From positions 310,001 to 374,000 of the forward strand of contig PKRE01000002.1 in NCBI GenBank assembly GCA_017577615.1: a stretch of 64,000 nt of DNA. The letters are read 5' to 3'. Origin of the DNA: Gammaproteobacteria bacterium (GTDB lineage Bacteria; Pseudomonadota; Gammaproteobacteria; Steroidobacterales; Steroidobacteraceae). Made by a program: the position numbers and the translations under genes. The notes under the pieces are model-generated. The model was not told the origin of the DNA. It did no database searches and worked only from the letters and a program-made list of their open reading frames with translations. Positions 34,092 to 42,907 of this stretch are shown piece after piece (position 1 is the stretch's first letter; every line of letters begins with the position of its first letter).

Positions 34092-35248
34092 GCGAGCCGC
34101 TGTCGAGTGCCACACGAGCAGTGCGCGCGGCTCTCGAGTCGGACACACAGTACGGAGCCGTCGTTCCGCCCATCCATCTGACGTCGACATATGCCTTCAG
34201 CGGTTTCGGCGAGAAACGCTGCTACGACTACACCCGCTCCGGGAACCCGACTCGGGATGCGCTGGCCGAGGCGATTGCGTCGCTCGAGGGCGGTGCCGGT
34301 GGCGTGATCACGGCTTCGGGTATGGCGGCGGTCACCTTGGTGACACACTTGTTCAAGCCGCAAGATCTCCTGGTCGTGCCCCATGATTGTTACGGCGGCA
34401 CCTATCGGCTCTTCGCGGCGTTGGCGCGTCGTGGCGCGCGCGTGGCGTTCGTCGATCAAACGGACAGTGAAGCCCTGGCACGAGCGCTGGCCGAAGAGCC
34501 CAAGCTCGTGTGGGTGGAGACGCCGAGCAATCCATTGCTGCGGATAGTGGATATCGCCTCGGTGGCGCGCGCCGCACACGAGGCGGGCGCGCTGGTGCTC
34601 GTCGATAACACTTTCCTGTCTCCAGGCTGGCAACGACCGCTCGCTCTCGGTGCAGACCTCGTGCTGCACTCGACGACGAAATACCTGAACGGCCACAGCG
34701 ATGTCGTCGGTGGGGCGGTGGTGGCGCGCACCAAGGAGCTGCACGAGCAGCTGACTTGGTGGGCCAACTGCATTGGCGTGACAGGTGCACCGTTCGACAG
34801 CTATCTCACGCTACGGGGCTTGCGTACCCTGTTCGCGCGCTTGGAGGTGCATGCTGCCAACGCTGCGGCTGTGGCCGAGTTTCTGGCTGATCATCCGGTG
34901 GTGGAGCGCGTGCACTACCCAGGCCTGCCGTCGCATCCGCAGCACGCGCTCGCACGTTCGCAGCAGAGCGGGTTCGGAGCCATCGTGAGCTTCGAGCTCA
35001 AAGGCGGTGTGGCGAATGTCAGTGCGTTCTTGCGAGGATTGCGCTGCTTTTCGCTGGCGGAATCTCTCGGCGGTGTGGAGAGCCTGATTGCGCACCCAGC
35101 GACAATGACACACGCCGCGATGGACGAAGAGGCGAGACGCCGTGCAGGTATTTCGGATACACTTTTAAGACTGTCCATTGGGATCGAGGCGAAACAAGAC
35201 CTGATTGCCGACCTTTCGGCCGCGCTAGCGCGTGCAGCGCGCGCATGA
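34088..35248 (+). CDS. metB: Cystathionine gamma-synthase-like PLP enzyme
   Basis: 386 residues of the Cys/Met metabolism PLP family. Landmarks: Y-D-Y-T-R-S-G-N-P-T-R, S-G-M-A-A-V, D-N-T-F-L-S-P, and the PLP lysine in S-T-T-K-Y-L-N-G-H-S-D (about 198). C-terminal S-L-G-G-V-E-S-L-I-x-H-P-A-T-M-T-H is typical. It condenses the activated homoserine from MetX with cysteine (or with sulfide if it acts as a sulfhydrylase). The close homology of these activities leaves some doubt. Translationally coupled to metX. Confidence 0.9.
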   Translation: MSEPLSSATRAVRAALESDTQYGAVVPPIHLTSTYAFSGFGEKRCYDYTRSGNPTRDALAEAIASLEGGAGGVITASGMAAVTLVTHLFKPQDLLVVPHDCYGGTYRLFAALARRGARVAFVDQTDSEALARALAEEPKLVWVETPSNPLLRIVDIASVARAAHEAGALVLVDNTFLSPGWQRPLALGADLVLHSTTKYLNGHSDVVGGAVVARTKELHEQLTWWANCIGVTGAPFDSYLTLRGLRTLFARLEVHAANAAAVAEFLADHPVVERVHYPGLPSHPQHALARSQQSGFGAIVSFELKGGVANVSAFLRGLRCFSLAESLGGVESLIAHPATMTHAAMDEEARRRAGISDTLLRLSIGIEAKQDLIADLSAALARAARA

Positions 35249-35466
35249 AACCTTAGTGAGGACCGTTCCAGAGACGGCGGGCAGGCGTACGAGTAGATCC
35301 ATCCCACCAACGCACACAGATCCCAACAGCGAGGCCCAAGAAGCGGCTGGGCTCCCCGGATCAGCCCGCCCGTCGATGCACTCATGTTCATACCGAAGAC
35401 GCTTTTTCCTTTCTATGGAGCCCCCGTATGGCTATGGGCGGCCTCCTCGGCGTTCGCTGGTAAGGC

Positions 35467-35496
35467 AAAAAAAGAGGCCGACCCAAGGGTCGGCCT
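35467..35496 (-). terminator. Strong intrinsic terminator on the minus strand
   Basis: AGGCCGACCC and GGGTCGGCCT (35475-35496) form a 10-bp stem around AA. Read on the minus strand it is followed by CTTTTTTT. It terminates transcription coming from leuB or from a separate RNA in 35500-35720. Confidence 0.85.
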
Positions 35497-35720
35497 GACG
35501 TGGCAACTTAGAACTTCGGTCGTGTTGATGCCGGCATACGCCGGCATCAACCTTGGGGACTAACCCGACACGAGGTCCTGCTTTCCACCAAAGACACCTC
35601 GACCGTAGCGGTCGAGACATGGAGATTTGCCCGAAGGCTGAAGCGGCGGGGGAGATCGGTCCCGTCGCTGGCTAGATGATAACCGGTCTCGCCCGGCTTG
35701 TGGGCATGAATTCGGGCCCA
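35467..35720 (-). ncRNA. Candidate structured RNA downstream of leuB
   Basis: About 250 bases with no plausible protein, but dense in perfect stems on the minus strand. There is a 9-bp stem with a 4-base loop (GATGCCGGC/GCCGGCATC, 35527-35548), nested inside TCGTG/CACGA arms. Others are CTCGACCG/CGGTCGAG (35598-35616), AGACCGGT/ACCGATCT with one mismatch, and GCCCG/CGGGC. It ends at the strong terminator at 35467-35496. It could be an independent small RNA or a long leu 3' UTR. It does not match 6S, SRP, tmRNA or RNase P landmarks. An A/T-rich stretch (35719-35782) separates it from leuB. The other part of this gene-free region, 35249-35466, shows nothing I can name. Confidence 0.45.
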
Positions 35721-35724
35721 AAAA

Positions 35725-35752
35725 TTGGCACCTTAAAAAAGCGCCCTAAAAT
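35725..35752 (+). promoter_or_regulatory. Promoter-like sequence pointing into leuB (antisense)
   Basis: TTGGCA, 16 bases, TAAAAT on the plus strand in an A/T-rich island. Transcription would run antisense to the 3' end of leuB. It could be a chance match produced by the A/T content. Confidence 0.3.
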
Positions 35753-35770
35753 CAAATACTTGTAAAATTA

Positions 35771-36838
35771 TTATAAAATCCTATTGACAACAGCGTCACC
35801 TGCTGTTCGCGTCGACACGGCCGGACCATCTCCGGCCAAGTCGGCGGTCAAGACGCCTGCGGACACGGCTGCGGCGACGGCTTCCTCCACTGCGCGCGCT
35901 TCGCGCTCGAGCCCGAGCGAATGTCGCAGCAACATCGCGGCGCTGAGAATCGTGCCGTACGGATTCGCTACGCCTTTGCCAGCAATATCAGGCGCAGAGC
36001 CGTGTATGGGCTCGTACAAGCCCAGCGTGCTCGCACCGAGCGAAGCGCTCGGCAACATCCCGAGCGAGCCGGCGAGCATGGAGGCTTCGTCCGTCAGGAT
36101 GTCGCCAAACATGTTCTCGGTAAGCAGCACATCAAAGCTCGCGGGCCTGCGTATGAGATGCATCGCCGCTGCGTCGACGAGCATGTGTTCGAGCTTGACG
36201 TCGGGAAACTCGGTGCGCATGACACGTTCGACGGTGCTGCGCCACAAACGTGAGGTTTCGAGCACGTTTGCTTTATCGATCGACACCAGCGACTTGCGGC
36301 GCGAACGAGCGAGCTTGCCGGCAACGCGCGTCACGCGTTCGATTTCCGCGACGGTATAGGAGCAAACGTCGCTCGCGCTGTGTTCAGTGCGTGTCTTCTC
36401 GCCGAAGTAAATCCCTCCCGTGAGCTCGCGCACGACCACGATATCAGTGCCCCGCAGAACCTCGGGCTTGATGGTCGATGCATCGAGCAGCGCCGGAAAG
36501 ACGCTCACTGGACGCAGATTCGCGAACACGTTCAGTGCCTTGCGAAGCGCCAGCAATCCTTGCTCGGGTCTGACCTTGGCGCTTGGATCAGACCACTTCG
36601 GGCCACCGACCGCGCCGAGCAGCACGGCATCGGAAGTGGTGCAGGCGCTGACGGTCTCAGGCGGAAGCGCCGAGCCAGTCGCATCGATCGCAGCGCCGCC
36701 GATGAGGTGCGACTCGAAGCGAAAGTCGTGCCCATAACGTTTCGCAACGGCTTCCAGCACTCGCGTCGCTTCGGCCGTCACTTCTGGTCCAATGCCGTCG
36801 CCGGGCAGGACGACGATGCGAGCTTGACGAGCGTTCAT
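35771..36838 (-). CDS. leuB: 3-isopropylmalate dehydrogenase
   Basis: 355 residues. V-L-P-G-D-G-I-G-P-E-V at the N terminus, R-x-x-x-x-x-x-x-R substrate arginines around R-P-E-Q-G-L-L-A-L-R, E-L-T-G-G-I-Y-F-G, and the metal aspartates in V-D-A-A-A-M and F-G-D-I-L-T-D-E-A-S-M-L. NAD-dependent oxidative decarboxylation in leucine synthesis. Overlaps leuD by four bases; last gene of the operon. Confidence 0.97.
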   Translation of the reverse strand: MNARQARIVVLPGDGIGPEVTAEATRVLEAVAKRYGHDFRFESHLIGGAAIDATGSALPPETVSACTTSDAVLLGAVGGPKWSDPSAKVRPEQGLLALRKALNVFANLRPVSVFPALLDASTIKPEVLRGTDIVVVRELTGGIYFGEKTRTEHSASDVCSYTVAEIERVTRVAGKLARSRRKSLVSIDKANVLETSRLWRSTVERVMRTEFPDVKLEHMLVDAAAMHLIRRPASFDVLLTENMFGDILTDEASMLAGSLGMLPSASLGASTLGLYEPIHGSAPDIAGKGVANPYGTILSAAMLLRHSLGLEREARAVEEAVAAAVSAGVLTADLAGDGPAVSTRTAGDAVVNRIL

Positions 36839-37413
36839 GCCTGATGTGCCTGTTCGTAACGATCGATTGCCTCAGAGTGCTGCAGCAGGAAGCCGAGCTC
36901 GTCGACGCCATTCATCAAGCAGTAGCGGGCGAAGGCTTCCATGGGGAATCGCACCGCTGCGCCGGTTGGCAAATGCAGTGTCGTCGTCTCGAGATCGATG
37001 CGCACCTGGGCACCGGGATTTTCCATGAGCCAACGATGGGTGTCCTCGTCGATGACGACTGGGACCAGCCCGTTCTTGAGCGAGTTGGTACGGAAAATGT
37101 CGGCGATCTCGGTGCTGATGACGGCGCGAAACCCATAATCGAGCAACGCCCAGGGGGCGTGCTCGCGCGAAGAGCCGCAGCCGAAATTGCGTCCTGCAAC
37201 CAGGATTGAGCACCCTTGTGCCTCCGGCGTGTTGAGCACGAAGTCTGCCTTCGGCGCACCGGAGGCGTCATATCGCCAGTCGGCGAATGCGTACTTCCCC
37301 AAGCCTTCCTTCGTCGTTGTCGTCAGGAAGCGTGCAGGGATGATTTGGTCGGTGTCGATATTCGTGAACGGCACGACTACCGTTCGGGATTCGATCGAAC
37401 GAATGGGTTCCAT
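36835..37413 (-). CDS. leuD: 3-isopropylmalate dehydratase small subunit
   Basis: 192 residues, the swivelling aconitase domain. D-T-D-Q-I-I-P-A-R-F-L near the N terminus and G-R-N-F-G-C-G-S-S-R-E-H-A-P-W in the centre. Works with LeuC. 23 bases after leuC. Confidence 0.97.
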   Translation of the reverse strand: MEPIRSIESRTVVVPFTNIDTDQIIPARFLTTTTKEGLGKYAFADWRYDASGAPKADFVLNTPEAQGCSILVAGRNFGCGSSREHAPWALLDYGFRAVISTEIADIFRTNSLKNGLVPVVIDEDTHRWLMENPGAQVRIDLETTTLHLPTGAAVRFPMEAFARYCLMNGVDELGFLLQHSEAIDRYEQAHQA

Positions 37414-37436
37414 GGCTCAGACGTCGGCAGCGGATT

Positions 37437-38843
37437 TCATGCGGTGAGAAGCTCGCGTGGATCGGTGATCTTGCCCGTCACGGCGGCAGCGGCGGCTGTG
37501 GCGGGACTGGCCAACAAGGTACGCGCGCCAGCGCCTTGACGGCCCTCGAAATTGCGATTGCTCGTGCTCACAGCGTATTCGCCTTTGGCGACGATGTCGC
37601 CGTTCATACCGATACACATCGAGCAGCCCGATTCGCGCCATTCGGCTCCGGCGTCGATGAATATTTGCGCCAGGCCGCGCGCCTCGGCTTCGCGCTTGAC
37701 CTGCTGGGAGCCGGGCACCACCAGCATCCGCACGCCGCGAGCCACCTTGCGCCCCTTGAGGATGCGCGCAGCCATCTCGAGATCCGACAGACGCGCATTC
37801 GTGCAGCTGCCGATGAACACGACATTGATCGGCTTGCCCTCCAGGCGTTCCCCGCCGTTCAGACCCATGTATGAGAGGGCCTTCGCGTGCACCGGATCGC
37901 CGTTGGCATCCGGTACGACGCCGTGGATCGGGATCACCATTCCCGGATTGGTGCCGTAGGTGATCATCGGCTCTACGCTGCTGGCGTCGATGTCGACTTC
38001 GCGATCGAACTTCGCGCCTGGATCGGAACGCAGCGCCCGCCAGCGTTCGAGCGCACGATCCCAATCCTCTCCCTTGGGCGCATACGGGCGGCCTTCGAGA
38101 TAGCGATACGTAGTCTCGTCGGGGGCGATCATGCCTGCACGAGCGCCCGCTTCGATGGACATGTTGCACACCGTCATGCGCTCTTCCATCGAGAGCGCCT
38201 CGATCGCAGGACCGCGATACTCGATCACGTGTCCGGTGCCGCCCCCCACGCCGATCTTGCCGATGATCGCGAGGATCAGATCCTTTGCCGTGACGCCTCC
38301 CTGCAAGCGACCATGCACGTTGATCGCAAATGTTCTAGGCCGGCGTTGCAGCAGGCACTGCGTCGCCAGCACGTGCCCGACCTCAGTCGTGCCGATACCG
38401 AAGGCAAGCGCGCCGAATGCGCCGTGCGTGGCGGTGTGACTATCGCCGCAGACGATGGTCTTGCCCGGTTGCGTCGCGCCGAGCTCCGGGCCGATCACGT
38501 GCACGATCCCGCGCTTGTCGCTGTCGAGACCGAGCAGCGTCACACCGAACTCGCGGCAATTCTTTTCGAGCTCTTTGACTTGCCGTGCGGCCGATTCCAC
38601 CTTGATGGGTATGCGGCCGAACACCTCGTCCGGATCAGTCGGTGTCGAATGATCCATCGTCGCTAGCGTGCGATCGGGACGCCGCACCTTGAGGCCTCGT
38701 GACCGCAGGAGCGAGAACGCCTGCGGCGAAGTCACCTCGTGGACCAGATGCAGATCGATGTAGAGCACCGCCGGAGTATCGGCGGTCTCTGGCACGACCT
38801 CGTGCTGTTCCCAGACTTTCTCGAATAGCGTCTTTGAGCTCAT
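37437..38843 (-). CDS. leuC: 3-isopropylmalate dehydratase large subunit
   Basis: 468 residues of aconitase type. Iron-sulfur cysteines lie in G-S-C-T-N-A-R (about 345) and C-S-M-C-I-G-M-N (about 407-410). V-C-G-D-S-H-T-A-T-H-G and D-L-H-L-V-H-E-V-T-S-P-Q-A-F mark the family. ATG 38843 (M-S-S-K-T-L-F-E-K-V-W) is preferred over the TTG four codons earlier. Confidence 0.97.
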   Translation of the reverse strand: MSSKTLFEKVWEQHEVVPETADTPAVLYIDLHLVHEVTSPQAFSLLRSRGLKVRRPDRTLATMDHSTPTDPDEVFGRIPIKVESAARQVKELEKNCREFGVTLLGLDSDKRGIVHVIGPELGATQPGKTIVCGDSHTATHGAFGALAFGIGTTEVGHVLATQCLLQRRPRTFAINVHGRLQGGVTAKDLILAIIGKIGVGGGTGHVIEYRGPAIEALSMEERMTVCNMSIEAGARAGMIAPDETTYRYLEGRPYAPKGEDWDRALERWRALRSDPGAKFDREVDIDASSVEPMITYGTNPGMVIPIHGVVPDANGDPVHAKALSYMGLNGGERLEGKPINVVFIGSCTNARLSDLEMAARILKGRKVARGVRMLVVPGSQQVKREAEARGLAQIFIDAGAEWRESGCSMCIGMNGDIVAKGEYAVSTSNRNFEGRQGAGARTLLASPATAAAAAVTGKITDPRELLTA

Positions 38844-38947
38844 CGTGAAGATCAACCTGCGACCGTCGCGTCACGACAAAGCATGCCAATTGTGCCGCGA
38901 CGTTGTTTGACGAATCGCGAACTCAGCATCGCGAGCGATGATGACAG

Positions 38948-38977
38948 CGCGCCCGGCGTCTGCAGAGCACGGGCGCG
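38948..38977 (-). other. Hairpin between ilvE and leuC
   Basis: CGCGCCCG and CGGGCGCG form an 8-bp stem with a 14-base loop in the 171-base gap between the two genes. It may adjust the relative expression of leuCDB. It has no U run. Confidence 0.4.
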
Positions 38978-39014
38978 ACGTGGAACACTTTCCCGGGTCA
39001 CTTAGCCGCTAGAG

Positions 39015-39977
39015 TCAGACCGAGGCGGCTGTGACGGGTGCAGCGGCGGTATCGCAGCGCTCAAGCCAGCCCCACTTGTCGGGCGTCTTGCCCGTGAACA
39101 GCCCGAAGAAGGCGGCCTGCAACGCTTCGGTGATGGGGCCACGGCGGCCGCTTCCGATCGTGATGCGATCGACAGAACGCACCGGTGTGATCTCGGCCGC
39201 TGTGCCGGTGAGGAAAATCTCGTCGGCAAGGTACAGCATCTCGCGCGGTATGGCTTGCTCGCGCACCTCGAACCCATGCTCGCGCGCCAGCGTGATTACG
39301 GTATCGCGTGTGATCCCCTGCAAGATGGAGTTCGAGAGCCCAGGCGTGTAGATCACGCCATCGCGGATGACGAAAAGATTCTCGCCGGCACCCTCGCTGA
39401 CGTTGCCGTCAACGCCGAGGCCGATGCCTTCGGCGAAGCCGAGACTTTTCGCCTCGATACTGATCAGCTGGCTCGACAAATAATTGCCGGCGGCCTTGCC
39501 CATCGCGGGAATGGTATTCGGCGCCAGACGTTGCCAGGACGATACGCACACGTCGATGCCGTTCTCCAAGCCATCGTCACCCAGGTAGGCGCCCCATTCG
39601 AAGGCAGCGATGACGGTCTCCACCGGCGGCGGATTCCTGGGTGCAACGCCTATCTCTCCGTAGCCACGAAAAGCGAACGGCCGAATGTACGCGCCGCGGG
39701 TGAGTTCATTGGCGAGAATGAGTTCCTTGCATGCCGCATTGATCTCCTCCTGCGTGTAGGGGATCTCAATGCGATAGATCTTGGCCGAATCGAATAACCG
39801 CCGCGTGTGATCGCGCAGGCGGAAGATCACCGGTCTTTCGTCGGTTGCGTAAGCGCGCACACCCTCGAAGACGGTCGAGCCGTAGTGCAGGGCGTGGGCG
39901 AGCACGTGTACTGTCGCCTTCTCCCAAGGAACGAGCTTGCCGTTGAACCAGATGTATTTGGCGGCAGTAATGGGCAT
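39015..39977 (-). CDS. ilvE: Branched-chain amino acid aminotransferase
   Basis: 320 residues of PLP fold type IV. N-terminal W-F-N-G-K-L-V-P-W, H-Y-G-S-T-V-F-E-G-V-R-A-Y, the E-G-x-G-E-N-L-F-V loop, and T-G-T-A-A-E-I-T-P-V-R-S-V near the C terminus. Final step for leucine, isoleucine and valine. Lies between leuA and leuC, 35 bases after leuA. Confidence 0.95.
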   Translation of the reverse strand: MPITAAKYIWFNGKLVPWEKATVHVLAHALHYGSTVFEGVRAYATDERPVIFRLRDHTRRLFDSAKIYRIEIPYTQEEINAACKELILANELTRGAYIRPFAFRGYGEIGVAPRNPPPVETVIAAFEWGAYLGDDGLENGIDVCVSSWQRLAPNTIPAMGKAAGNYLSSQLISIEAKSLGFAEGIGLGVDGNVSEGAGENLFVIRDGVIYTPGLSNSILQGITRDTVITLAREHGFEVREQAIPREMLYLADEIFLTGTAAEITPVRSVDRITIGSGRRGPITEALQAAFFGLFTGKTPDKWGWLERCDTAAAPVTAASV

Positions 39978-40012
39978 GGTGAACTCCTATGAGGCGAGCG
40001 CTCGATCCGCTA

Positions 40013-41590
40013 TTAGATGGCGGATGCGGCTGAACGGTCGACGTTGCGACGCTCTCCGTTGCGCTCTGCCGTGGCGCGGGTCGCCTCAATACGATTGATG
40101 ACCTCCAGATATGCGCGGGCCGCAGCTTCGATGATATTCGTGCTGACGCCCGAGCCGCGATAGCTGCGACCGTTGTGCTCGACGGTAAGCAGGGCCTCGC
40201 CTTGGGCGTCCTCACCGACGGAGACGCTATGCACTTCGAACTTGCGTACCTGCACGGAATTGCCGGTGGCCGCATCGATCGCTTTGACGACCGCGTCCAC
40301 TGGGCCCGCAGCGCTCATGCGCTGCTCGATGACACGTCCATCGCTGTGCTGGAGCCGTAGCGTCACAGCAGCGCCGGTGGCGCTCGTTTCGACGGATAGA
40401 TCCGCAAGCTTCCAGGGGCCCTCCGCCCCGGAGGCTGCGCGCAGCACCAAAGCTTCGATGTCGCCGTCAAACAATTCCTTCTTCTTGTCGGCGAGCGCTT
40501 TGAACTCCTCGAACAGTCGATTGAGCTCGGCTTCCTCGACCTCGAACCCGAGCTCTTTCACGCGTTGACGGAACGCGTGGCGGCCGCTGTGCTTGCCGAG
40601 CACGAGATTCGTGCGCGAAAGACCCACGTCCTCAGGACGCATGATCTCGTAGGTGGAATGATGGCGCAGCATGCCGTGTTGGTGAATGCCCGATTCGTGG
40701 GCGAACGCGTTTTCGCCGACGATGGCTTTGTTGCGCGGAATCGGCATGCCGGTGATCTGCGAGACGAGGCGGCACGTCGGATACAAGCGAGTCGTATTGA
40801 TGCCCGTGTGCACTCCAAAGAAGCTCTCGCGGGTCTTGAGCGCCATGGCGACTTCCTCGAGGGAGCAGTTGCCGGCGCGCTCGCCGATGCCATTGATGGT
40901 GCACTCGATCTGGCGCGCGCCAGCGCTGACCGCCGCAAGGCTGTTTGCCACTGCCATGCCGAGGTCGTCGTGACAATGCACCGAGAGCACGACCTTATCG
41001 ATCCCGCGCACGTTCTTCTTGAGGTAGGTGAACAGCTCGTAGAACTCGGCCGGGACGGTGTAACCGACGGTGTCCGGAATGTTGACGGTCGTGGCACCAG
41101 CCTCGACGACCGCCTCGACGACCTCCGCGAGGAACTCGAGCTCCGTACGCGAAGCGTCTTCCGGCGAGAACTCCACGTCATCGCAGAGCGAGCGGGCGAT
41201 TTTCACGCCTTCAACGGCAGTGCGCAGGATCTCGTCCTTCGCCATGTTGAGCTTGTACTGGCGATGGATCGCACTGGTCGCGAGAAAGACGTGGATACGC
41301 GGGCGAGGGGAGTCCTTGAGCGCTTCCCAAGCGCGCTCGATGTCCTCGCGGTTGCAGCGTGCAAGACCCGCGATAATCGGGCCTTGCACTTCCTTCGCGA
41401 TCAGATTGACCGACTCCCAATCACCGCGGGAGGCGATCGGGAAGCCGGCTTCGATGACGTCCACGCCGAGCTCTGCCAGCGCCTTCGCGACCCGCAGCTT
41501 TTCGGACTGCGTCATGCTGCACCCGGGCGCTTGCTCTCCGTCGCGCAGCGTCGTGTCGAAAATCAGCACTCGGTTCGGATCGTGGACCAT
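40013..41590 (-). CDS. leuA: 2-isopropylmalate synthase
   Basis: 525 residues. TIM-barrel catalytic domain (about 1-290) with D-T-T-L-R-D-G-E-Q-A-P-G near the N terminus, H-C-H-D-D-L-G-M and the N-G-I-G-E-R-A-G-N motif. A linker and the C-terminal leucine-sensing domain (about 390-520) follow. Commits 2-ketoisovalerate to leucine. 52 bases after ilvC. Confidence 0.97.
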   Translation of the reverse strand: MVHDPNRVLIFDTTLRDGEQAPGCSMTQSEKLRVAKALAELGVDVIEAGFPIASRGDWESVNLIAKEVQGPIIAGLARCNREDIERAWEALKDSPRPRIHVFLATSAIHRQYKLNMAKDEILRTAVEGVKIARSLCDDVEFSPEDASRTELEFLAEVVEAVVEAGATTVNIPDTVGYTVPAEFYELFTYLKKNVRGIDKVVLSVHCHDDLGMAVANSLAAVSAGARQIECTINGIGERAGNCSLEEVAMALKTRESFFGVHTGINTTRLYPTCRLVSQITGMPIPRNKAIVGENAFAHESGIHQHGMLRHHSTYEIMRPEDVGLSRTNLVLGKHSGRHAFRQRVKELGFEVEEAELNRLFEEFKALADKKKELFDGDIEALVLRAASGAEGPWKLADLSVETSATGAAVTLRLQHSDGRVIEQRMSAAGPVDAVVKAIDAATGNSVQVRKFEVHSVSVGEDAQGEALLTVEHNGRSYRGSGVSTNIIEAAARAYLEVINRIEATRATAERNGERRNVDRSAASAI

Positions 41591-41642
41591 CTCTCTACTC
41601 CACTGCGATGAGTGATTTGATCTCGCGTTCCGCCGTCGTCGA

Positions 41643-42638
41643 CTAGGCGCGAGCCTCCTCCAGCCATGGCATGCGCGCCCGCAGCTTCGCGCCTACCTTC
41701 TCGATCTGATGCTTGAGGTCCTGGTTCATCAGCTTCGTGTACTTCTTGCGCCCACGCTTGTTCTCGGAGATCCATTGGCGCGCAAACGTGCCGTCTTGAA
41801 TCTCCTTCAGAACCTTCTTCATCTCCCGTTTCGTGGCTGCGTTCACGATACGGGGTCCGCGCGTCAGGTCGCCGTACTTGGCTGTCTCACTGATGAACTG
41901 GTGCATCTTCGACAGACCACCTTCGTGCAACAAATCGACGATCAGCTTCAACTCGTGCAAACACTCATAGTAGGCCACTTCTGGCTGGTAGCCCGCCTCG
42001 ACGAGGGTCTCGAATCCCTTCACGACGAGCTCCGTCAGGCCGCCGCACAGCACAACCTGCTCGCCAAAGAGGTCGGTCTCGGTCTCTTCGGCGAACGTCG
42101 TCTGGATCACACCACCACGCGTGCCGCCGATGCCGTGCGCGTAGGCGAGGGCGTTGGCTTTCGCCTTGCGGCTGACGTCCTGATAGACGGCGAGCAGACA
42201 GGGCACGCCGCGACCCTGCTGGAATTGACGGCGCACGAGGTCGCCGGGCCCCTTCGGGGCGATCAGCACCACATCGAGGTCCTCACGCGGCTTGATCTGC
42301 TTGAAATGGACGTTGAAGCCATGCGCGAACAGGATGGTGGCGCCTTTCTCGATGTTGTCGATGACTTCCTCGTAGAGCTCCTTCTGCGTGAGATCCGGTG
42401 TAAGGAACGCGACCAGCGCAGCCCCCTTCACGGCCTCGGTCGGCACGGCGACCTTCAAGCCGTCCTTCTTCGCCTTGGCCCAGCTCGGCCCGTTCTTGCG
42501 CACACCTACGATCACATCGAAGCCGCTGTCTTTTAGATTGAGGGCATGGGCACGGCCCTGGCTGCCGTAGCCAAGGATTGTGATGCGCGCGCCCTTGAGA
42601 GCCTTCTTGTTCACATCCTTCTGCGAATAAATCTGCAT
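41643..42638 (-). CDS. ilvC: Ketol-acid reductoisomerase, class I
   Basis: 331 residues, the short class I form. NADPH site G-Y-G-S-Q-G-R-A-H-A (about 27-36), A-P-K-G-P-G, and the metal-binding knotted domain with E-E-T-E-T-D-L-F-G-E-Q and the later E-C-L-H-E-L. Second common step of the branched-chain pathway; first gene of the operon behind the leader hairpins. GGAGC lies just upstream of the ATG. Confidence 0.97.
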   Translation of the reverse strand: MQIYSQKDVNKKALKGARITILGYGSQGRAHALNLKDSGFDVIVGVRKNGPSWAKAKKDGLKVAVPTEAVKGAALVAFLTPDLTQKELYEEVIDNIEKGATILFAHGFNVHFKQIKPREDLDVVLIAPKGPGDLVRRQFQQGRGVPCLLAVYQDVSRKAKANALAYAHGIGGTRGGVIQTTFAEETETDLFGEQVVLCGGLTELVVKGFETLVEAGYQPEVAYYECLHELKLIVDLLHEGGLSKMHQFISETAKYGDLTRGPRIVNAATKREMKKVLKEIQDGTFARQWISENKRGRKKYTKLMNQDLKHQIEKVGAKLRARMPWLEEARA

Positions 42639-42675
42639 GTGCGCTCCTGAGCTCGTTCTAACGTTTGAAATGAAA

Positions 42676-42708
42676 GAACCCCGCCTCGGTCGTGCCGGTG
42701 CGGGGTTC
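42676..42708 (-). terminator. Attenuator-type hairpin before ilvC
   Basis: GAACCCCGC and GCGGGGTTC form a 9-bp stem with additional CGG/CCG pairing inside. On the minus strand TTTCATTTC follows. It ends about 35 bases before the ilvC start, exactly where an ilv/leu attenuator would lie. Confidence 0.7.
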
Positions 42709-42802
42709 GTGTTACTGAATGACTGGGCCCTGTTCCGACGTCAGACACCGACCCTGCACCGTGCCTCGGCTGAGTCCAGCACCGCGCACAGCGTCATCAC
42801 CG

Positions 42803-42822
42803 TCTGGCTCAACTGAGCCAGA
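42803..42822 (-). other. Upstream leader hairpin of the ilv-leu operon
   Basis: TCTGGCTC, AACT, GAGCCAGA: a perfect 8-bp stem about 95 bases upstream of the terminator hairpin. It could be the pause/antiterminator partner of an attenuator. A short reading frame after it (ATG at 42792, 18 codons, ending V-G-V) is a weak leader-peptide candidate, because it is not clearly enriched in Leu, Ile and Val. Confidence 0.45.
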
Positions 42823-42877
42823 GACACACGCGCACAATGGAGCCAAGGGATGCAAGATCGTCCGATAAATCATGTGG

Positions 42878-42907
42878 ATAGCATCATAGAGGCGCGCAGG
42901 TTGTCAA
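42878..42907 (-). promoter_or_regulatory. Probable ilv-leu promoter
   Basis: Consensus TTGACA (42907-42902) on the minus strand, 18 bases, TGCTAT (42883-42878). The resulting leader of about 230 bases contains both hairpins. The better -10 hexamer TATGAT (42888-42883) is only 13 bases from the -35. Confidence 0.5.

Noticed and set aside
35249..35466. Possible T-box, cobalamin riboswitch or other known RNA after metB
   Set aside because: None of the conserved boxes is present; only weak local pairing.
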